Assembly: GCA_036937835.1 (NCBI GenBank)
Contig: CM072877.1
Location: forward strand, 19,811,001 to 19,875,000
DNA length: 64,000 nucleotides
Direction: 5' to 3'
DNA from: Pampus argenteus
Lineage: Eukaryota; Chordata; Actinopteri; Scombriformes; Stromateidae
The notes beneath the pieces are model-generated. The model was not told where the DNA came from, searched no databases, and saw only the letters and a program-made list of their open reading frames with translations. Numbering within the stretch: position 1 is the stretch's first letter; the number at the start of each line of letters is the position of its first letter. Shown piece after piece: positions 40,285-51,270 of this stretch. The position numbers and the translations under genes are program-made.

Positions 40285-40952
40285 CAGTCTGCAGGCTGAT
40301 TTAATGACAGTAGAAATCATGAGAGCTGTAATCTGGTTGGTTCACGTCTATACCGTATATAACCGTGTGGGCGCGTGCCTGGGTACGTGCATTAAAGTGT
40401 GTTTAACGTAGGAGCTGCTTCATCACCCCGGGTCATCGTGCTGGAGTCAGCGGGAGCGCGTGCGCACGGTGCTCGTTAGACACCTGGTGAGAGGAAGGCG
40501 CGCGCGAGATAGGTAGAGTGTGACAGACAGAGAGAGAGAGAGAGGGAGAGAGAGAGGTACGGTGATAACGGCGCCACGTCCGGGGCTGTCACGCGCTTTG
40601 AGGGTGTGTGTGTGTGTATGTGTGTGTGTGAGGGAGAAGGAGGGAGGCTTCTAGGTTTTCCTCAGTGGTCGCACGCGCTGGTGAAGGAGACACGAGCGGA
40701 CGCACGAGGCAGCTGGAGTGGATTAAAACGCAGAAATATGACCGGGACACGCGCGTGCCATTACGCATCACGCTGCTCCCGAGTGGAGTGACTCGAGCGC
40801 ACACAGGGATATTATTACTGTTATTATTAATATTAATATTAATGTGAGAGGAGTTTCAGAGGAGTAAAGTTGGAGTAACGCGGACGAGAAGGAGGAAGGA
40901 GCAGTTGAACGTCTAACAGCCAAAGTCTCTCTGTTGTTTCTTCTCTCCGTTC

Positions 40953-41054
40953 ATGGACCGTCTCCTTCGGATTTACCGGGATATGCGGTCCTTACCGGAC
41001 TCTGACAACAGTGTGCAGAGCAGCGAGGAGGAGGGAGTCCAGGCTCCCCGTTAA
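40953..41054 (+). CDS. Upstream ORF 1 in the gfra2 leader (33 codons)
   Basis: ATG at 40953 opens a 33-residue frame starting M-D-R-L-L-R-I-Y-R and ending at TAA 41052-41054, before the receptor start. It is followed by a second uORF. If inside the mature mRNA, it would lower initiation at the receptor AUG. No peptide homology is recognised; its role would be translational control. Confidence 0.3.
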   Translation: MDRLLRIYRDMRSLPDSDNSVQSSEEEGVQAPR

Positions 41055-41086
41055 CACCGTCTCCGGGGGGATTTGTTCGCTCCACC

Positions 41087-41143
41087 ATGTCGGTGGCAGT
41101 TTTACCGGTTTCCAGCGCGCAGAGAGAGGGAGAGAGTGAGTGA
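41087..41143 (+). CDS. Upstream ORF 2 in the gfra2 leader (18 codons, strong Kozak)
   Basis: TCCACCATGT gives a near-ideal initiation context (A at -3). The frame M-S-V-A-V-L-P-V-S-S ends at TGA 41141-41143, 74 bases before the first in-frame receptor ATG. It is not in frame with the receptor. It may act as a repressive uORF with re-initiation downstream, if the transcript starts upstream of it. Confidence 0.35.
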   Translation: MSVAVLPVSSAQREGESE

Positions 41144-41241
41144 GAGACACCGAGACACACATACACACACACACAGAGAACCGGACCGGACACCTCGGGA
41201 CGCTTTATTCCACCTTCATGACTTGTGGGATTACTGCCGAC

Positions 41242-41281
41242 ATGATTCTGATCCATATCATCACTTTGGCGTTTCTATTGG
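41242..41281 (+). CDS. gfra2: GDNF family receptor alpha-2, coding exon 1 (signal peptide)
   Basis: Encodes M-I-L-I-H-I-I-T-L-A-F-L-L plus one base of the next codon, then a GTGAGT donor at 41282. The short hydrophobic run is the signal peptide for a GPI-anchored cell-surface receptor. I chose the ATG at 41242 because M-I-L matches the start of mammalian GFRA2 and has G at -3. An in-frame ATG at 41218 would add eight residues (M-T-C-G-I-T-A-D) but has T at -3. The phase-1 donor joins the phase-1 acceptor of exon 2. GFRA2 binds neurturin (and GDNF more weakly) and presents it to the RET kinase. Exons 2 and 3 follow on the same strand. Confidence 0.85.
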
Positions 41282-41312
41282 GTGAGTAAAAGGTTACACC
41301 AGCAAATCTGTG

Positions 41313-41314
<2 letters not shown>

Positions 41315-41346
<32 letters not shown>

Positions 41347-41370
41347 ACACACAGACACACAGACACAGAC

Positions 41371-41413
<43 letters not shown>
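41315..41413. repeat. AC microsatellite just after the exon 1 donor
   Basis: About 49 AC units in three blocks split by AG interruptions. CA-rich RNA directly downstream of a donor is a known binding platform for hnRNP L, so it may influence exon 1 splicing. Confidence 0.95.
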
Positions 41414-41416
<3 letters not shown>

Positions 41417-42403
41417 TTCTTGCTTTCTCATCAAATCCTGTTAGTCCTGTTAGTCACTGAGATGTCACCTCGACTGAGAAGCTCCCAGCAGCGAGGTGAA
41501 GACTCACATGAAGAGACTCTGATGGCAGTAAAACACTGGAGCAGGAGGACGACCTGTCCTGTAATGTTCTGTATAAACATCAGCATGTTGTCTGCTGGAT
41601 GTTTGGTTTATTTGTGCTGTTAAAAGTAGCTGCGGGTCAAAATGAGGCTGGAATACTGATCTGAGACTCTGTCCTTGGTCCTGAAAGCTCTTCATTCAGA
41701 CCCAGTCTGTTTCCACCCTTCAGGTTATATTGGTGTCCAATTTCATGATTGTATTAGTTTCCACTGAAATCCCTTAACTGTCTCGTCTTAAAGCTCCTCC
41801 ACAACATACATGAAAAAACTCAGTTTCAAATAATTATCTGTCTGACGTAGTTTTTCTCATTTAAAAGTAAATAGACTTCATTTAAATCCTTAAAACATCA
41901 TCTTTGAATATGAGATGTCTGCTTCTTAAAGTCTGTTATCAGTCATTCAAGTTTCCACATGTGTCATGTAAGTGTAAGTTTCATACTGGACTATTATTGG
42001 CTCCAAACTAGTTGTGATGTCACTAATCCTGCTCGTAAATTCACATGTTAAACTGAGATTTAACGTAAACTCACACTTTAAAAAAAAAGCCAACTGAAGG
42101 AACAAGAAGATGTTTTTTTTCAAGTGGACTTTAAATAAAAATGATACCGTTGACAAATAAATATGTGTAATGCATGAAGCAGGTGTTTACCTGTTATATT
42201 AAGTCCCCTCCACTCAAATATGGTTTGTTTATTGTAACTTGTAAAACTTTAGATTTTATATGTTTAAATCTTTTAAGAACTTAATAAAGTCAATGAACTA
42301 AATATAATGTCATTTTAAGTAAAAAAATACTTAATAATAATAATAATAATAAATTTAATAACCTTTTTCAAGTTTCAATCATTCATCTAAAATATAAGTT
42401 TGG

Positions 42404-42420
42404 CCACTTGGTGGCAGCAG
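42404..42420 (+). promoter_or_regulatory. CTCF-like motif
   Basis: CCACTTGGTGGCAGCAG differs from the CTCF core CCACTAGGTGGCAG at one position. A sequence match only. Confidence 0.35.
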
Positions 42421-42773
42421 AAACACAACTCTGATATATCAACGTCTTTTAAGTTGATGTGTTGAACATGTTGCTGTAAAAGGTCTGTAGAGCAGAGATA
42501 ATGGATCTATTTGGGTTTCAGAGAGTCATAATGAATCATTTGAACCATTATATATTATTATAGAGGAATACTCATCCCAATCTCCCAGATTCTTATTGGT
42601 TTTCAAATGTTTTGTTTTGTCTGAAACCCCAAAATGTTCCTATTTTGTATTATGAGAGAGCAAACAATAATATCCTCTCATCTGATTGATTTAAATTGTT
42701 TAATTAGCCCAAGAAATAGGAGACTTCTCTCAACATATAAAGTAAACCTTAATCACCAAAGTTGGATATCGAG

Positions 42774-43391
42774 CACCAGTCAACAGTTTGGATACTGTAG
42801 CTGTGAATGTAATGAAACCATTTTTCATTGGAAAAAACTAGTAAGAATTTAATATAATAAGTCTGTAAAAATAATGAATTCAGCCCATAAAATATCCACC
42901 TAACAAGAATATAAACTCCCAGAAGACCTGAGGACAGACTACTGCCCTGCAGACTGGTTCTGTTTCAGCTCGTCACTGAGCTGCAGACAGGTAAACATTC
43001 ATATCAGAGCCAACAAAGTTTTCTTATCTTGTTCCTATGACGCTCAGTTAATTGAATTCCTGCATGTTACTGAACAGAAGCTGTTGAACTGCGGCTGGCA
43101 GAGACTGCAGCTCCTGGACATCCACACATCCCTGAGAGGACACTCATCCTTTCACGTGTTTACACATATGCAAAAGATGTAATTTGAGAAATGTAGAAAC
43201 AACAAAAAAAGTGACAAAGAGGTGCAAAAAAACCCCCCAAAGATGTTTGATCAGGGCCAATGCATACTTTACTCCATTAGAGAAGGAGGTTCGCATAAGG
43301 AAAACACTTAAAGTTTAAAATATGATATATGATATAGTCCAGAACATAACCCATTCATGTCCTCCGTTTGTGTCCAAACATTTGACTGGTA
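42774..43391. mobile_element. Degraded Tc1/mariner-like element
   Basis: The left end ACCAGTCAACAGTTTGGATAC is mirrored at the right by GTCCAAACATTTGACTGGTA (43372-43391), the terminal inverted repeat type of fish Tc1 elements (ACCAGTCAAA-x-GTTTGGAC). The right end keeps the TA; the left TA has become CA. The roughly 0.6-kb interior has no transposase frame. Confidence 0.6.
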
Positions 43392-43775
43392 CTGTGTGAG
43401 GAGTCGTTAATCTACGACTCATAAAATCGTGAGTTTCTCCAATGTTTGAGGGATAAGGACGGACTGAGCTCTTATTCAGGATATATTCTCATTTTAATGT
43501 TGTGTGATGTTTGATAAAATTAATTCACACGTTTGTGGACTGTTGTTGCTAGCCATGCTAGCTCCTGCAGTCTGTTTACAACTCTGCATATGGAGCCTGT
43601 GGATTTTATGTTTACAGTGAGTGATTCTCATCAAAGCACATTGTGTGAATCCTTGAGCTCTAACAAACATTCATCCTCATTAAACTTTTGCAAAGCTGAT
43701 TTTAATTGCAGAATCCTGTGTTGTTTGCAGCCTTCTTTTTCTCTGCCTTTGTTGGTGTATTTATTTTTGGTACAT

Positions 43776-43790
43776 TACTGCCACCTGCCA
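43776..43790 (-). promoter_or_regulatory. Weak CTCF-like motif
   Basis: On the minus strand GGCAGGTGGCAGTAA matches the 3' half of the CTCF core; the 5' CCAC part is missing. Confidence 0.2.
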
Positions 43791-45512
43791 TTTTATTTTA
43801 TATTTAAAGCTACAAAGCTCTTGTGGAGCATCTCTAGTCGGGCCTCAGGGATCCAGGACTGGTCAGAATTGTATTCATGCTTCTTCTTCCTTTCCTTCTT
43901 GTTTCTCGTTTCTTGTCTATTTTAGTTTGTTTGCTTGTTTTTTTTCTGTCCTCCTCCTCTTTCTTTGCTGTCTGCTCTCCTGCTTCGGGCTGCCCAGCAT
44001 TTATCTGTCTTTCATCATGTTTGACTTTGGAAATTACATTTAATTGCTCACTGAGGAACACGACTGTAGTCGAAATTTTAGGAAAACTGAGCTCACGAGT
44101 CACCAGTCAATTAAAGGGTCACTCCACCAATTAATGCCACCTGTCGTTTTCAGTACTGCTCAGCCTGTGAGTGCAGTTGTATAATGTCCTGAGGATCTGT
44201 CAGAGCTTCGTCATGTCAGAGAAAATAACCCTAATGATGTCGTAGTGATGTCATCAGGCTTATCTCAGCTCTTGAAGACTACAACTTTTGGACAAACAGA
44301 AAGTCTGCGTTTCAAGCAAAGTGTAGAGAAAGTAAATACACACCATATGTTTTTAGGGTTTTTAACCCAAAATACCCACAGAATATCCACATATGACCTC
44401 AGTGTCATGATAAATGATAAATACATTAAATCGATTAATGATTACAAATGTTAACTGTTAAAATAATCATATCAGGACGCTGCTATCAGTTTCACAAGTG
44501 TTTTATGAAAACATTTAGTTTACTGCTAAGAATCGGCTCCCAGCAGTATATTATATTCTCAGTCTGATGGAGCAGCCTCATTGTTTCCCTCTAAGCAGAG
44601 CTCTGATATGTATCCATTAAATTGGTTTTGGCTGGCACTGAGACAGGGAGACTTTCCAGCAGCCAAATGAATGAAGGAGCTGCTGACAGGAAAGACCCAG
44701 AGTCCAACATTGTCTGTGGTGTGAAGCCAGAGAGTCCCACACCAACAATAATTACACTGTTTTATGATCTCGTTGGCTCAATTTGCACAGCACAGTTTTA
44801 ATTTAAAAAAAAAAAGTAATTGAAAGAACCAAACAAACAATATTCTTCTGTTTAAAACACATACAGACATGAAACCAGAACACACAGACTCCTCGTATCA
44901 GCACAGTTTTAAATGGTTACCACGCGAAACAAAAAGGCTCCAAACCTGACAAAAGTATAAGCGTTTTACCATTTCAGCCAACAAAAGACCGTCCATTCTC
45001 TAGCCTTGGTTGCTAAGGCGGTTGCTAAGGCGGTTGCTAAGGTGTTTCTGTATGTTGTTCATGTTGTCCACTTTCATATGTCAGATCTGATTCAGCTCCA
45101 ACATGTACGGATTAAACAGGCTTCTGTCTGTAAATTAGTAGCCAACCTTTGGGTTTGGGTACCAAACTTGTTACTTCTAATGGTACCAACCGAATTACAT
45201 CAGTACTACTGAGTACCTGCTCACCGTAGACCAGTCAGATCATACCACATTTCTGTAACTTGCGGGACTGAGGGAGGAGCACCAACCAATGGATACAACG
45301 AAACACGATTGATCCATTTTAACCAGCCTGCACGGTGGCTAGTAGCTAGTTAGCACAGCTAGCATTGTTAGCATAGCCGTGCCATGCTGTGAGTAGCCCA
45401 CAGACTATATTTACAAAACTCTTGTATGGGTGTAAACGTGGCCTAAAACTCATATCAGATGCTGTATTTACATTATAATTTTTATAATCTTTATCTCCTC
45501 TCTCTCCTCCAG

Positions 45513-45812
45513 ATGTGTGTGTGTGTGATTCAGAGCTCGACCCCCCTGGGTGGAGGGAACCTCTGGACTGTGTCCGAGCCTCTGAACTGTGCAACCAGAA
45601 CAGCCAGTGCAGCTCACGTTACAGGATCATGCGCCAGTGCCTCTCGGGCGGGGACAAGGAGCGCAGCACCATGTTGGCCTCCAAAGAGTGCCAGGGGGCG
45701 CTGGAAGTGCTGCAGGACTCTCCGCTGTACGACTGCCGCTGCAAGAGAGGCATGAAGAAGGAGCTGCAGTGCCTGCAGAACTACTGGAGCATCCATATGG
45801 GTCTGACTGAGG
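45513..45812 (+). CDS. gfra2: GDNF family receptor alpha-2, coding exon 2 (domain 1)
   Basis: 300-base exon between CCTCCAG and GTAAGC, phase 1 on both sides, coding residues 14 (split) to 114 (split). It starts D-V-C-V-C-D-S-E-L-D and then reads P-P-G-W-R-E-P-L-D-C-V-R-A-S-E-L-C. Eight cysteines at residues 33, 40, 46, 56, 73, 88, 90 and 100 match the D1 cysteine pattern. LQDSPLYDCRCKRGMKKELQ followed by C-L-Q-N-Y-W-S-I-H-M-G-L-T-E-G is diagnostic of GFRA2 rather than GFRA1 or GFRA3. Two extra cysteines (16, 18) come from a GT microsatellite at the exon start. The N-C-S glycosylation site expected beside the third D1 cysteine is Q-C-S here. D1 is the N-terminal domain of the receptor ectodomain. 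Confidence 0.95.
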
Positions 45813-46172
45813 GTAAGCCTCCAACACTGAGCCGTGTGGAGAGTTAATTAATTTTCCTGCTGCCTGTTGATGTTTGGAGCTGAGAATTGCTGGCAGATGA
45901 AACAGAGCAACGTTACATATGTGAGGTTAAAGATGGCTCTGCATCGAATGTTGTGTGGGTTTGAATTTCGCCTAAAGTGCAAAGAGGGACAAAGAGAGAG
46001 CGTCTACTCTTACTTTAACTGTTTGTGCTGTTTTTGTTGTTGTGTGCTCTGAGAATTTGAGACACATGAAACGTCCTCACTACTGCTGCGCTCTGAGTCA
46101 CCTGCCTCTGGTCGGTTCAGGTCCCACTGCTGCTCCTGCACGGTGTTCTGTGTGTGTCAGCACTGCCGATAA

Positions 46173-46220
<48 letters not shown>
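46173..46220. repeat. AC microsatellite near intron 2 donor
   Basis: 24 AC units, 360 bases downstream of the exon 2 donor; complementary to the GT tract at 63861-63900. Confidence 0.97.
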
Positions 46221-46222
<2 letters not shown>

Positions 46223-46330
46223 GCCTGCCTGGCTGGCCTAGTTTGGGACTCAGCAGTGGCAGAGCTCATTAAGAGCGTCTCTCTTTGTTCTCCATTCCAC
46301 TAAGGACGTCTCTGTAGTGCCAGCAATGCA

Positions 46331-46331
<1 letters not shown>

Positions 46332-46368
<37 letters not shown>

Positions 46369-46398
46369 ACACACACAGACAAGCACACACACACAGCG
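46332..46398. repeat. AC microsatellite, interrupted
   Basis: 17 uninterrupted AC units, then AC blocks broken by AG and GC. Confidence 0.95.
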
Positions 46399-46399
46399 G

Positions 46400-48040
46400 C
46401 CACACACAGGACATACATTTAAGCCAGATAAAGTCTCAAAGTAGATGCACACACACATTGTCTGAGACATCTGAAACTCTCAGTGTGATCAGCAGCATCA
46501 CAGATTTCAAGGACATACAGCGTGTGTGTGTGTGTATGTCAGTTTACCGTGTCAGTACTGGGGTGTGTTTGTGTGTCAGTTTTTTGACTTAGTATGATGT
46601 CATATCTGGAGCCATATTGGTTAATGGATATATTGATGTATTTATTGCTTATTGTTTCGGTCTGGTTTGCATCTGTCAGAGGCTGAACGCTGCAGGCAGA
46701 GAGACCTGTTTTAGCATCATTATTCTCAGGTGGTTCATTGTACATTTTCTGCATTCACTGACATTTATACTCCTCATAAATACTGTATATCTATGGCTTT
46801 AGCTGCCAACAAAATATCGCCATATTTCACAGTGTACCTAAATTAAATAGCTAATTAGATGTATGGAAAAATAAAAGTTAGAATTGCTCTCAATCATATT
46901 GTATTATCATCAAACTATATTGTTTATAAAATTGAATGAAGTCCTCCTCCACTCTAAACCCTGTTCACATTCATCTGCTCAATCTGATCCAGAATCGTAT
47001 TAATAACCAAGAAGTATCCTGGAGGAATAGTCAGCATTTAATCACATCATCAAATGTCATGAATGTAGGTGAGATGCAACGTTGTCATCATGAAACACAA
47101 TGACCAAGACATCATTCTCACACTGGACAAAAGCTTTACTGTTGATGATGATGATGATCTGGAAAAGTGAACATTAATTAATTAACAGTACTGTATTTAC
47201 ACTCAATCATCCAATATTGTGTTCACAGCTGTGTTCAGGCTCAACAGTCAGGATTTCATGCTACCCATTTAGATACTCATTCACCGCTATCGTCAGGCTG
47301 TGAGCAGCAGCACGGTCCTGTCGGTGAGAAGACTCAGTCCTGTCATTTATTCTTTTTTTTCCCGTAGCCATAAGCACAAACACATTCAATATGCACTTGT
47401 GATGTGGTGCTTTGTAATTTATTCTTGATGGATTTTAAAGTTGAAGAGTTGCACTTGCATCATGCCACTTGTGTAATGGAGTGGATGTTAATGTTATGAC
47501 TGCAGTGAGGCATGCTAACAGGATTGTGCATGGCATCTATATTTTTTAAAACGTTTTGCATCATCAACCTTGAGATGTTTGGGATCTTTACTTATATTTA
47601 TATAGGTTAGCTTTAATTTTAATTCTAACTCCACTTGACCGCTGACGTTACATTGCTGGAAGCATTCAGCACTTCCTGCAACTGCCTTACCATGTAAGCC
47701 TCAATCAGATGGGCTGTTCCAATATCTTTCTAATATATTTTGTTGTCACACATTGCTGGTGGTCCTGCAGCCCATCTCGAACAAGTCTAGAGCCAGTCGT
47801 GGTCCAGTATGCAACTAAAACAAGCCTGAATGAACTTAACTATGAAGGAGTAGTGGCTGTAATTTCAAGCATAATAAAAAACAAAAAAAACAAAAAAAGG
47901 AGGTTAATTTCTATTTATCTGTCACTGAGTTACAGAGACCCTGATACATGTCCAAATACTGACTGAAGAAAAACTCTGAATCTCTTTTTAACTGATTTCT
48001 AAGCAGCGAATGCTGCTGACTGTTTCACGGTGTGTTTGAT
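46400..48040. other. Intron 2 DNA, one repeat fragment
   Basis: Bases 47780-47830 (TCTAGAGCCAGTCGTGGTCC then AGTATGCAACT) match, inverted, 41975-42010 in intron 1: a shared interspersed repeat. GATGAT x4 at about 47141. No gene is seen. Confidence 0.5.
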
Positions 48041-48290
48041 ACCTTTGTGTCGGGGCCCTCCAAAGGGTCACCAGATAAATCTGAGGGGTCGTGAGATGAT
48101 TAATGGGAGAGGAAAGAAGAAGAAACAAAGTTCTGATACACAAATCTGTTTTCAGCTTTTGGACTTTTTCTCTAATCTTTGATTTTTGCTGAAATATTGG
48201 ATCATTTGAACATTTATTGAAATGAAACCATGTGAGAAGTTTAATTGGTGGAGCTGTTAACAATTCATAGACATCTGAAATGTAGTAAAT
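48041..48290 (-). mobile_element. Composite hAT-type repeat, copy B
   Basis: Reverse complement of about 630-875. It stops before the TTGGGAACCACTG terminus seen in copies A and C. Confidence 0.7.
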
Positions 48291-50240
48291 GAAGTAAGAA
48301 CCAGCAGCAGCGGACTAAATCTGGAGGACACAGGTAGACAGGTTTATCTTTGAGTCTTAAGACATCAAATGATCTGAACATGGCAGCAATCTGAGTGCAG
48401 ATAAGTACAGTATGTCTGCTTTCTAACACCAGCAGATTTGATTACAAAGAAGCTTAAAGAGGGTCTTTATTTCTCAGAGGAAGGTTCAGCACCACAGACT
48501 GCATCTGCTATCTGCTGTATATATACGTCTGATAGAAAGTACGCTCTTGCAATTTTCATTTCCAGCCAGTTTTCCTTTTATGTGACAGATGTGAATAAAA
48601 GAGTTTCTTCTTTTCTTTTGTCTCTCATTCATGAATGCATATTTAACAAGGTAGAAGAGAATTTATTAGCTTAACACCTATAATGGAATCCAGAAAAGAA
48701 GAACAGGTGAAACTGAAGTTTCCTCTGTGTCCAAGAGACGTGTTTAAGCAGAGGAAACGAAAACGGCTCAGAGTTCGGCTCCAGGAAAGAGGATTAAAAA
48801 GTCAGGAATTATAAAGTTATGGTCAGCATTACAAAGCAGATCAAGTACAATAAACTTCCTACTACTCTGTCACATTTGAGACCCAGTAAGACAACTGTGT
48901 GCCTCATTGTGGTTCAGTAGCCTGAAATATTGTGTATTGTATTGTAAGTCATGACGTGAAATAAATAAAAACTATAAATAATGGAGGCGTATATATGGAC
49001 ACACACACAAAACCTGGTAGTTGTTGGTTTGGCTGAATTTGTATAATTTGATTTCGGTTTCGAGATGTTTCTTTTCTAACCTGAAGTTGTATGAAGTCAG
49101 AATTTGCTCCTGTGCAGCAGACTTGGTTAATTAATGTCATGACTGACAGCAGTATCCAGGTTTCACACAGTGAATCTGTGATTACCCAGCAGACCCTCAG
49201 AGAGCAGCTGAGAAAGTGTGGAAGAGGGAGGGAGGGAGGTGATGACTAATGAGTCGAGGGACAGCAAACTGGTTGCGGGTGGAGAGTTTGGAGACCCGGA
49301 TAAAAATGTTGTTTTAGGTTTGTCTGTAGTGTTGGGTCAGTCCAAGTATGCAGACGTCTGATGATTAATAAGGTGGTGTAAATGTAATGGGGAGTGTCTT
49401 ATGTATATTTTCCAGTCTAGTACCATGTTGAATGTCATTTTTCACACTTCTGTCAGTATTTGTTGGGGATGAAAGTGTTAAAGAGCGTTGGTCATTTAGT
49501 GTCCAGCTTTCAACCGACGGAGAGCTGCATCATTGCTGTTCAACAGACAGCTTTTCATTTTGCTTCCTGTTCTGGATCCATCTCCTCTTGCATACCAAAA
49601 AGATTTTCCACCCCTGTGCAGTTTATCCTGAGCAGCAGACTTACATTTAGGTAAACAGGGTAAATCTATGGCATCTCAATTAGGAGACATGAGGCTCTCA
49701 TCTCTCTCCTCTGCTGCCCTAGTTTATAGTCCGGCATGATAAAGCGGCTGTTTTTGAATATAAATATTCTCTTATCCAGCTTTATGTCCAAATGCTAGAA
49801 AGCTGAGGGTCATGATCCATCCTAATTTCTGTTGTGTGTTTGCAGTGTGCAGTGTGTGCGAGCAATAACACAGAGATACCACAAAGAACAGAAAAGCAAT
49901 ATTCTACAGAACTCATTGATGGTATGATATTTATCATTTCAGCATGTACTAATAGCACAGGTAGAGCAGAGCTGCAGGCTCAGGACTCTGGAGCAACACC
50001 GAAACAATTCAGGGGGCAGCAGAGCAACTGGCAACGAGATCAGCACATTAAGCAGAACATGAAAAACCTCCCAGGTAGAGAAAAAGGAGCAAAATAAAGA
50101 ATTGATGAGTATTTAGAACACGCTAGTATGCAGTTGTAAGTAGGAATACACTGATTGCGTAAGTTGGACTTGTTACTTGTTACAAAGAAAATACGTGAAT
50201 TGTTACGAAATTGAAACAATATTTCTGTTATTAGCTACAA
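48291..50240. other. Intron 2 DNA with candidate enhancer
   Basis: Bases 49655-49775 (ATGGCATCTCAATTAGGAGA; TGATAAAGCGGCTGTTTTTG; AATATAAATATTC) are repeat-free and complex, possibly conserved. Otherwise nothing is recognised. Confidence 0.4.
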
Positions 50241-50455
50241 GAATGAGGCTAAGATGATCTGACTGGGGTCTATTTTTAAGATAATATGAGCACTCTTTTT
50301 AACATTAAAGTATTGTCAGAAGATGATTGTGTTTGAACCAGATATCCATCCTACCCTCTTTATACAGGTTATAAATCTTTATCTGTAAGAAATACATTGG
50401 TGTCATCGGCATATAAAATGAATAGCCTGAAATAAAAGAGGACCTAGTATAGAAC

Positions 50456-51231
50456 CAGAGGTGTCAGAAGTATTCACATTCATTACCCAAGTAGAAGTAT
50501 AGATACTAGGGTTTAAAAAGACTTCTGTAGAAGTTGAAGTATCACCTCAACATTTTTACTCAAGTAGAAGTGTAAAAGTACTGGCTTCAAAACTACTTAA
50601 AGTAGAAAAGTAAAAGTAATTTAAAGAGAAAAAAAAAGCCATCAAATGTTATAGGCCCTGCGCCACAGGGCCCTACAGTGCTATACACGAAACCCCCCCC
50701 CCCCCCCCCCCAAAAAAAAAAAAAAAAAAAAACCATAATTTTTCTAAGGGCTATAATAAATAATGTTATATTAAAATGTTATGTTGAAAAATTCAGCCCC
50801 ATATGAAGCACAGTACTGGCCGCAACGCGAGTCGCGACACCGAAGCATCGCTACGTGCTTCACACCTGAACTACAATTCCATAAAACCACTGCTTCGAAG
50901 CTTGCTTGCGTGTGACGTGATTTGTAACAGGCAGGGGCGACAGACCAATAGTGTGTCTGAATGGTATATGTTTATACTTCTCATCCAATCACAATCAAAT
51001 TCAGTCTACGTCTTTTTTTAACAATGAAAAAACCAAGGCCGAAATGAAATATGAGTAACGAGGTTGTTTAAAAAATGTAAGGAGTAGAAAGTACCGATAA
51101 TTGCATGAAAATGTAAGGAGTAAAAGTAAAAAGTCGACTGAAAAATAATTACTCCAGTAAAGTATAGATACCCAAAAACTCTACTTAAGTAAGGTAACGA
51201 AGTATGTGTACTTCGTTACTTGACAGGTCTG
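50456..51231. mobile_element. Non-autonomous hAT element (776 bp) with 8-bp target duplication
   Basis: Begins CAGAGGTGTCAG and ends TGACAGGTCTG, imperfect hAT terminal inverted repeats. It is flanked by identical TATAGAAC copies at 50448-50455 and 51232-51239, the 8-bp duplication expected for hAT. Subterminal parts are AGTA/TACT-rich on both sides. The centre has a C17-A21 homopolymer run and a CpG-bearing stretch (about 50810-50960). No transposase is encoded, so it was moved in trans. Confidence 0.9.
50692..50731. repeat. C-run/A-run homopolymer
   Basis: About 18 C then about 21 A inside the hAT element. Length is likely unreliable in the assembly. Confidence 0.8.
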
Positions 51232-51270
51232 TATAGAACCTTGTGGAAAACACACTGCTATTTACAGTTT

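Larger units (their letters stand above)
40340..41241 (+). promoter_or_regulatory. gfra2: gfra2 promoter and 5' leader (CpG-rich)
   Basis: CpG content jumps at about 40360 (GGGCGCGTGCC, GAGCGCGTGCGCACGG, GGCGCGCGCGAGATAGG) and stays high to about 41215. GTATATAA at 40355-40362 could act as a TATA element; the alternative is dispersed CpG-island initiation. A GA tract lies at 40528-40557. The leader before the receptor start codon holds two upstream ORFs. The transcription start is not determined. Confidence 0.6.
41282..45512 (+). other. gfra2: gfra2 intron 1 (4,231 bp)
   Basis: Bounded by GTGAGT and a strong pyrimidine-rich acceptor (CTCTCTCCTCCAG). It has an AC tract 33 bases after the donor, a Tc1-like remnant, two CTCF-like motifs and a 12-bp repeat GGTTGCTAAGGC x3 at 45008-45042. 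Bases 43400-45000 are otherwise unique, with no coding signal. Confidence 0.85.
50240..51270 (-). mobile_element. LINE reverse-transcriptase fragment split by a hAT
   Basis: On the minus strand, with 50456-51239 (the hAT plus one target copy) removed, the text reads CFPQGSILGPLLF, then after an internal loss ILYADDTNVFLTDKDL (YADD codons at 50402-50413), then WFKHNHLL (50340-50317). PQG-S-I-L-G-P-L-L-F and Y-A-D-D are reverse-transcriptase blocks of a non-LTR element. Frameshifts and the missing segment between the two blocks make it a dead remnant. The outer limits are approximate. Confidence 0.7.

Noticed and set aside
41073..41285. Frame overlapping gfra2 exon 1 in another phase
   Set aside because: Begins at a non-ATG codon and shadows the leader and signal-peptide exon; the receptor frame is supported by homology and splice phase.
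43533..43925. 130-residue frame in gfra2 intron 1
   Set aside because: Composition follows pyrimidine-rich DNA (F/S/L-rich); no domain, and it crosses what should be intron.
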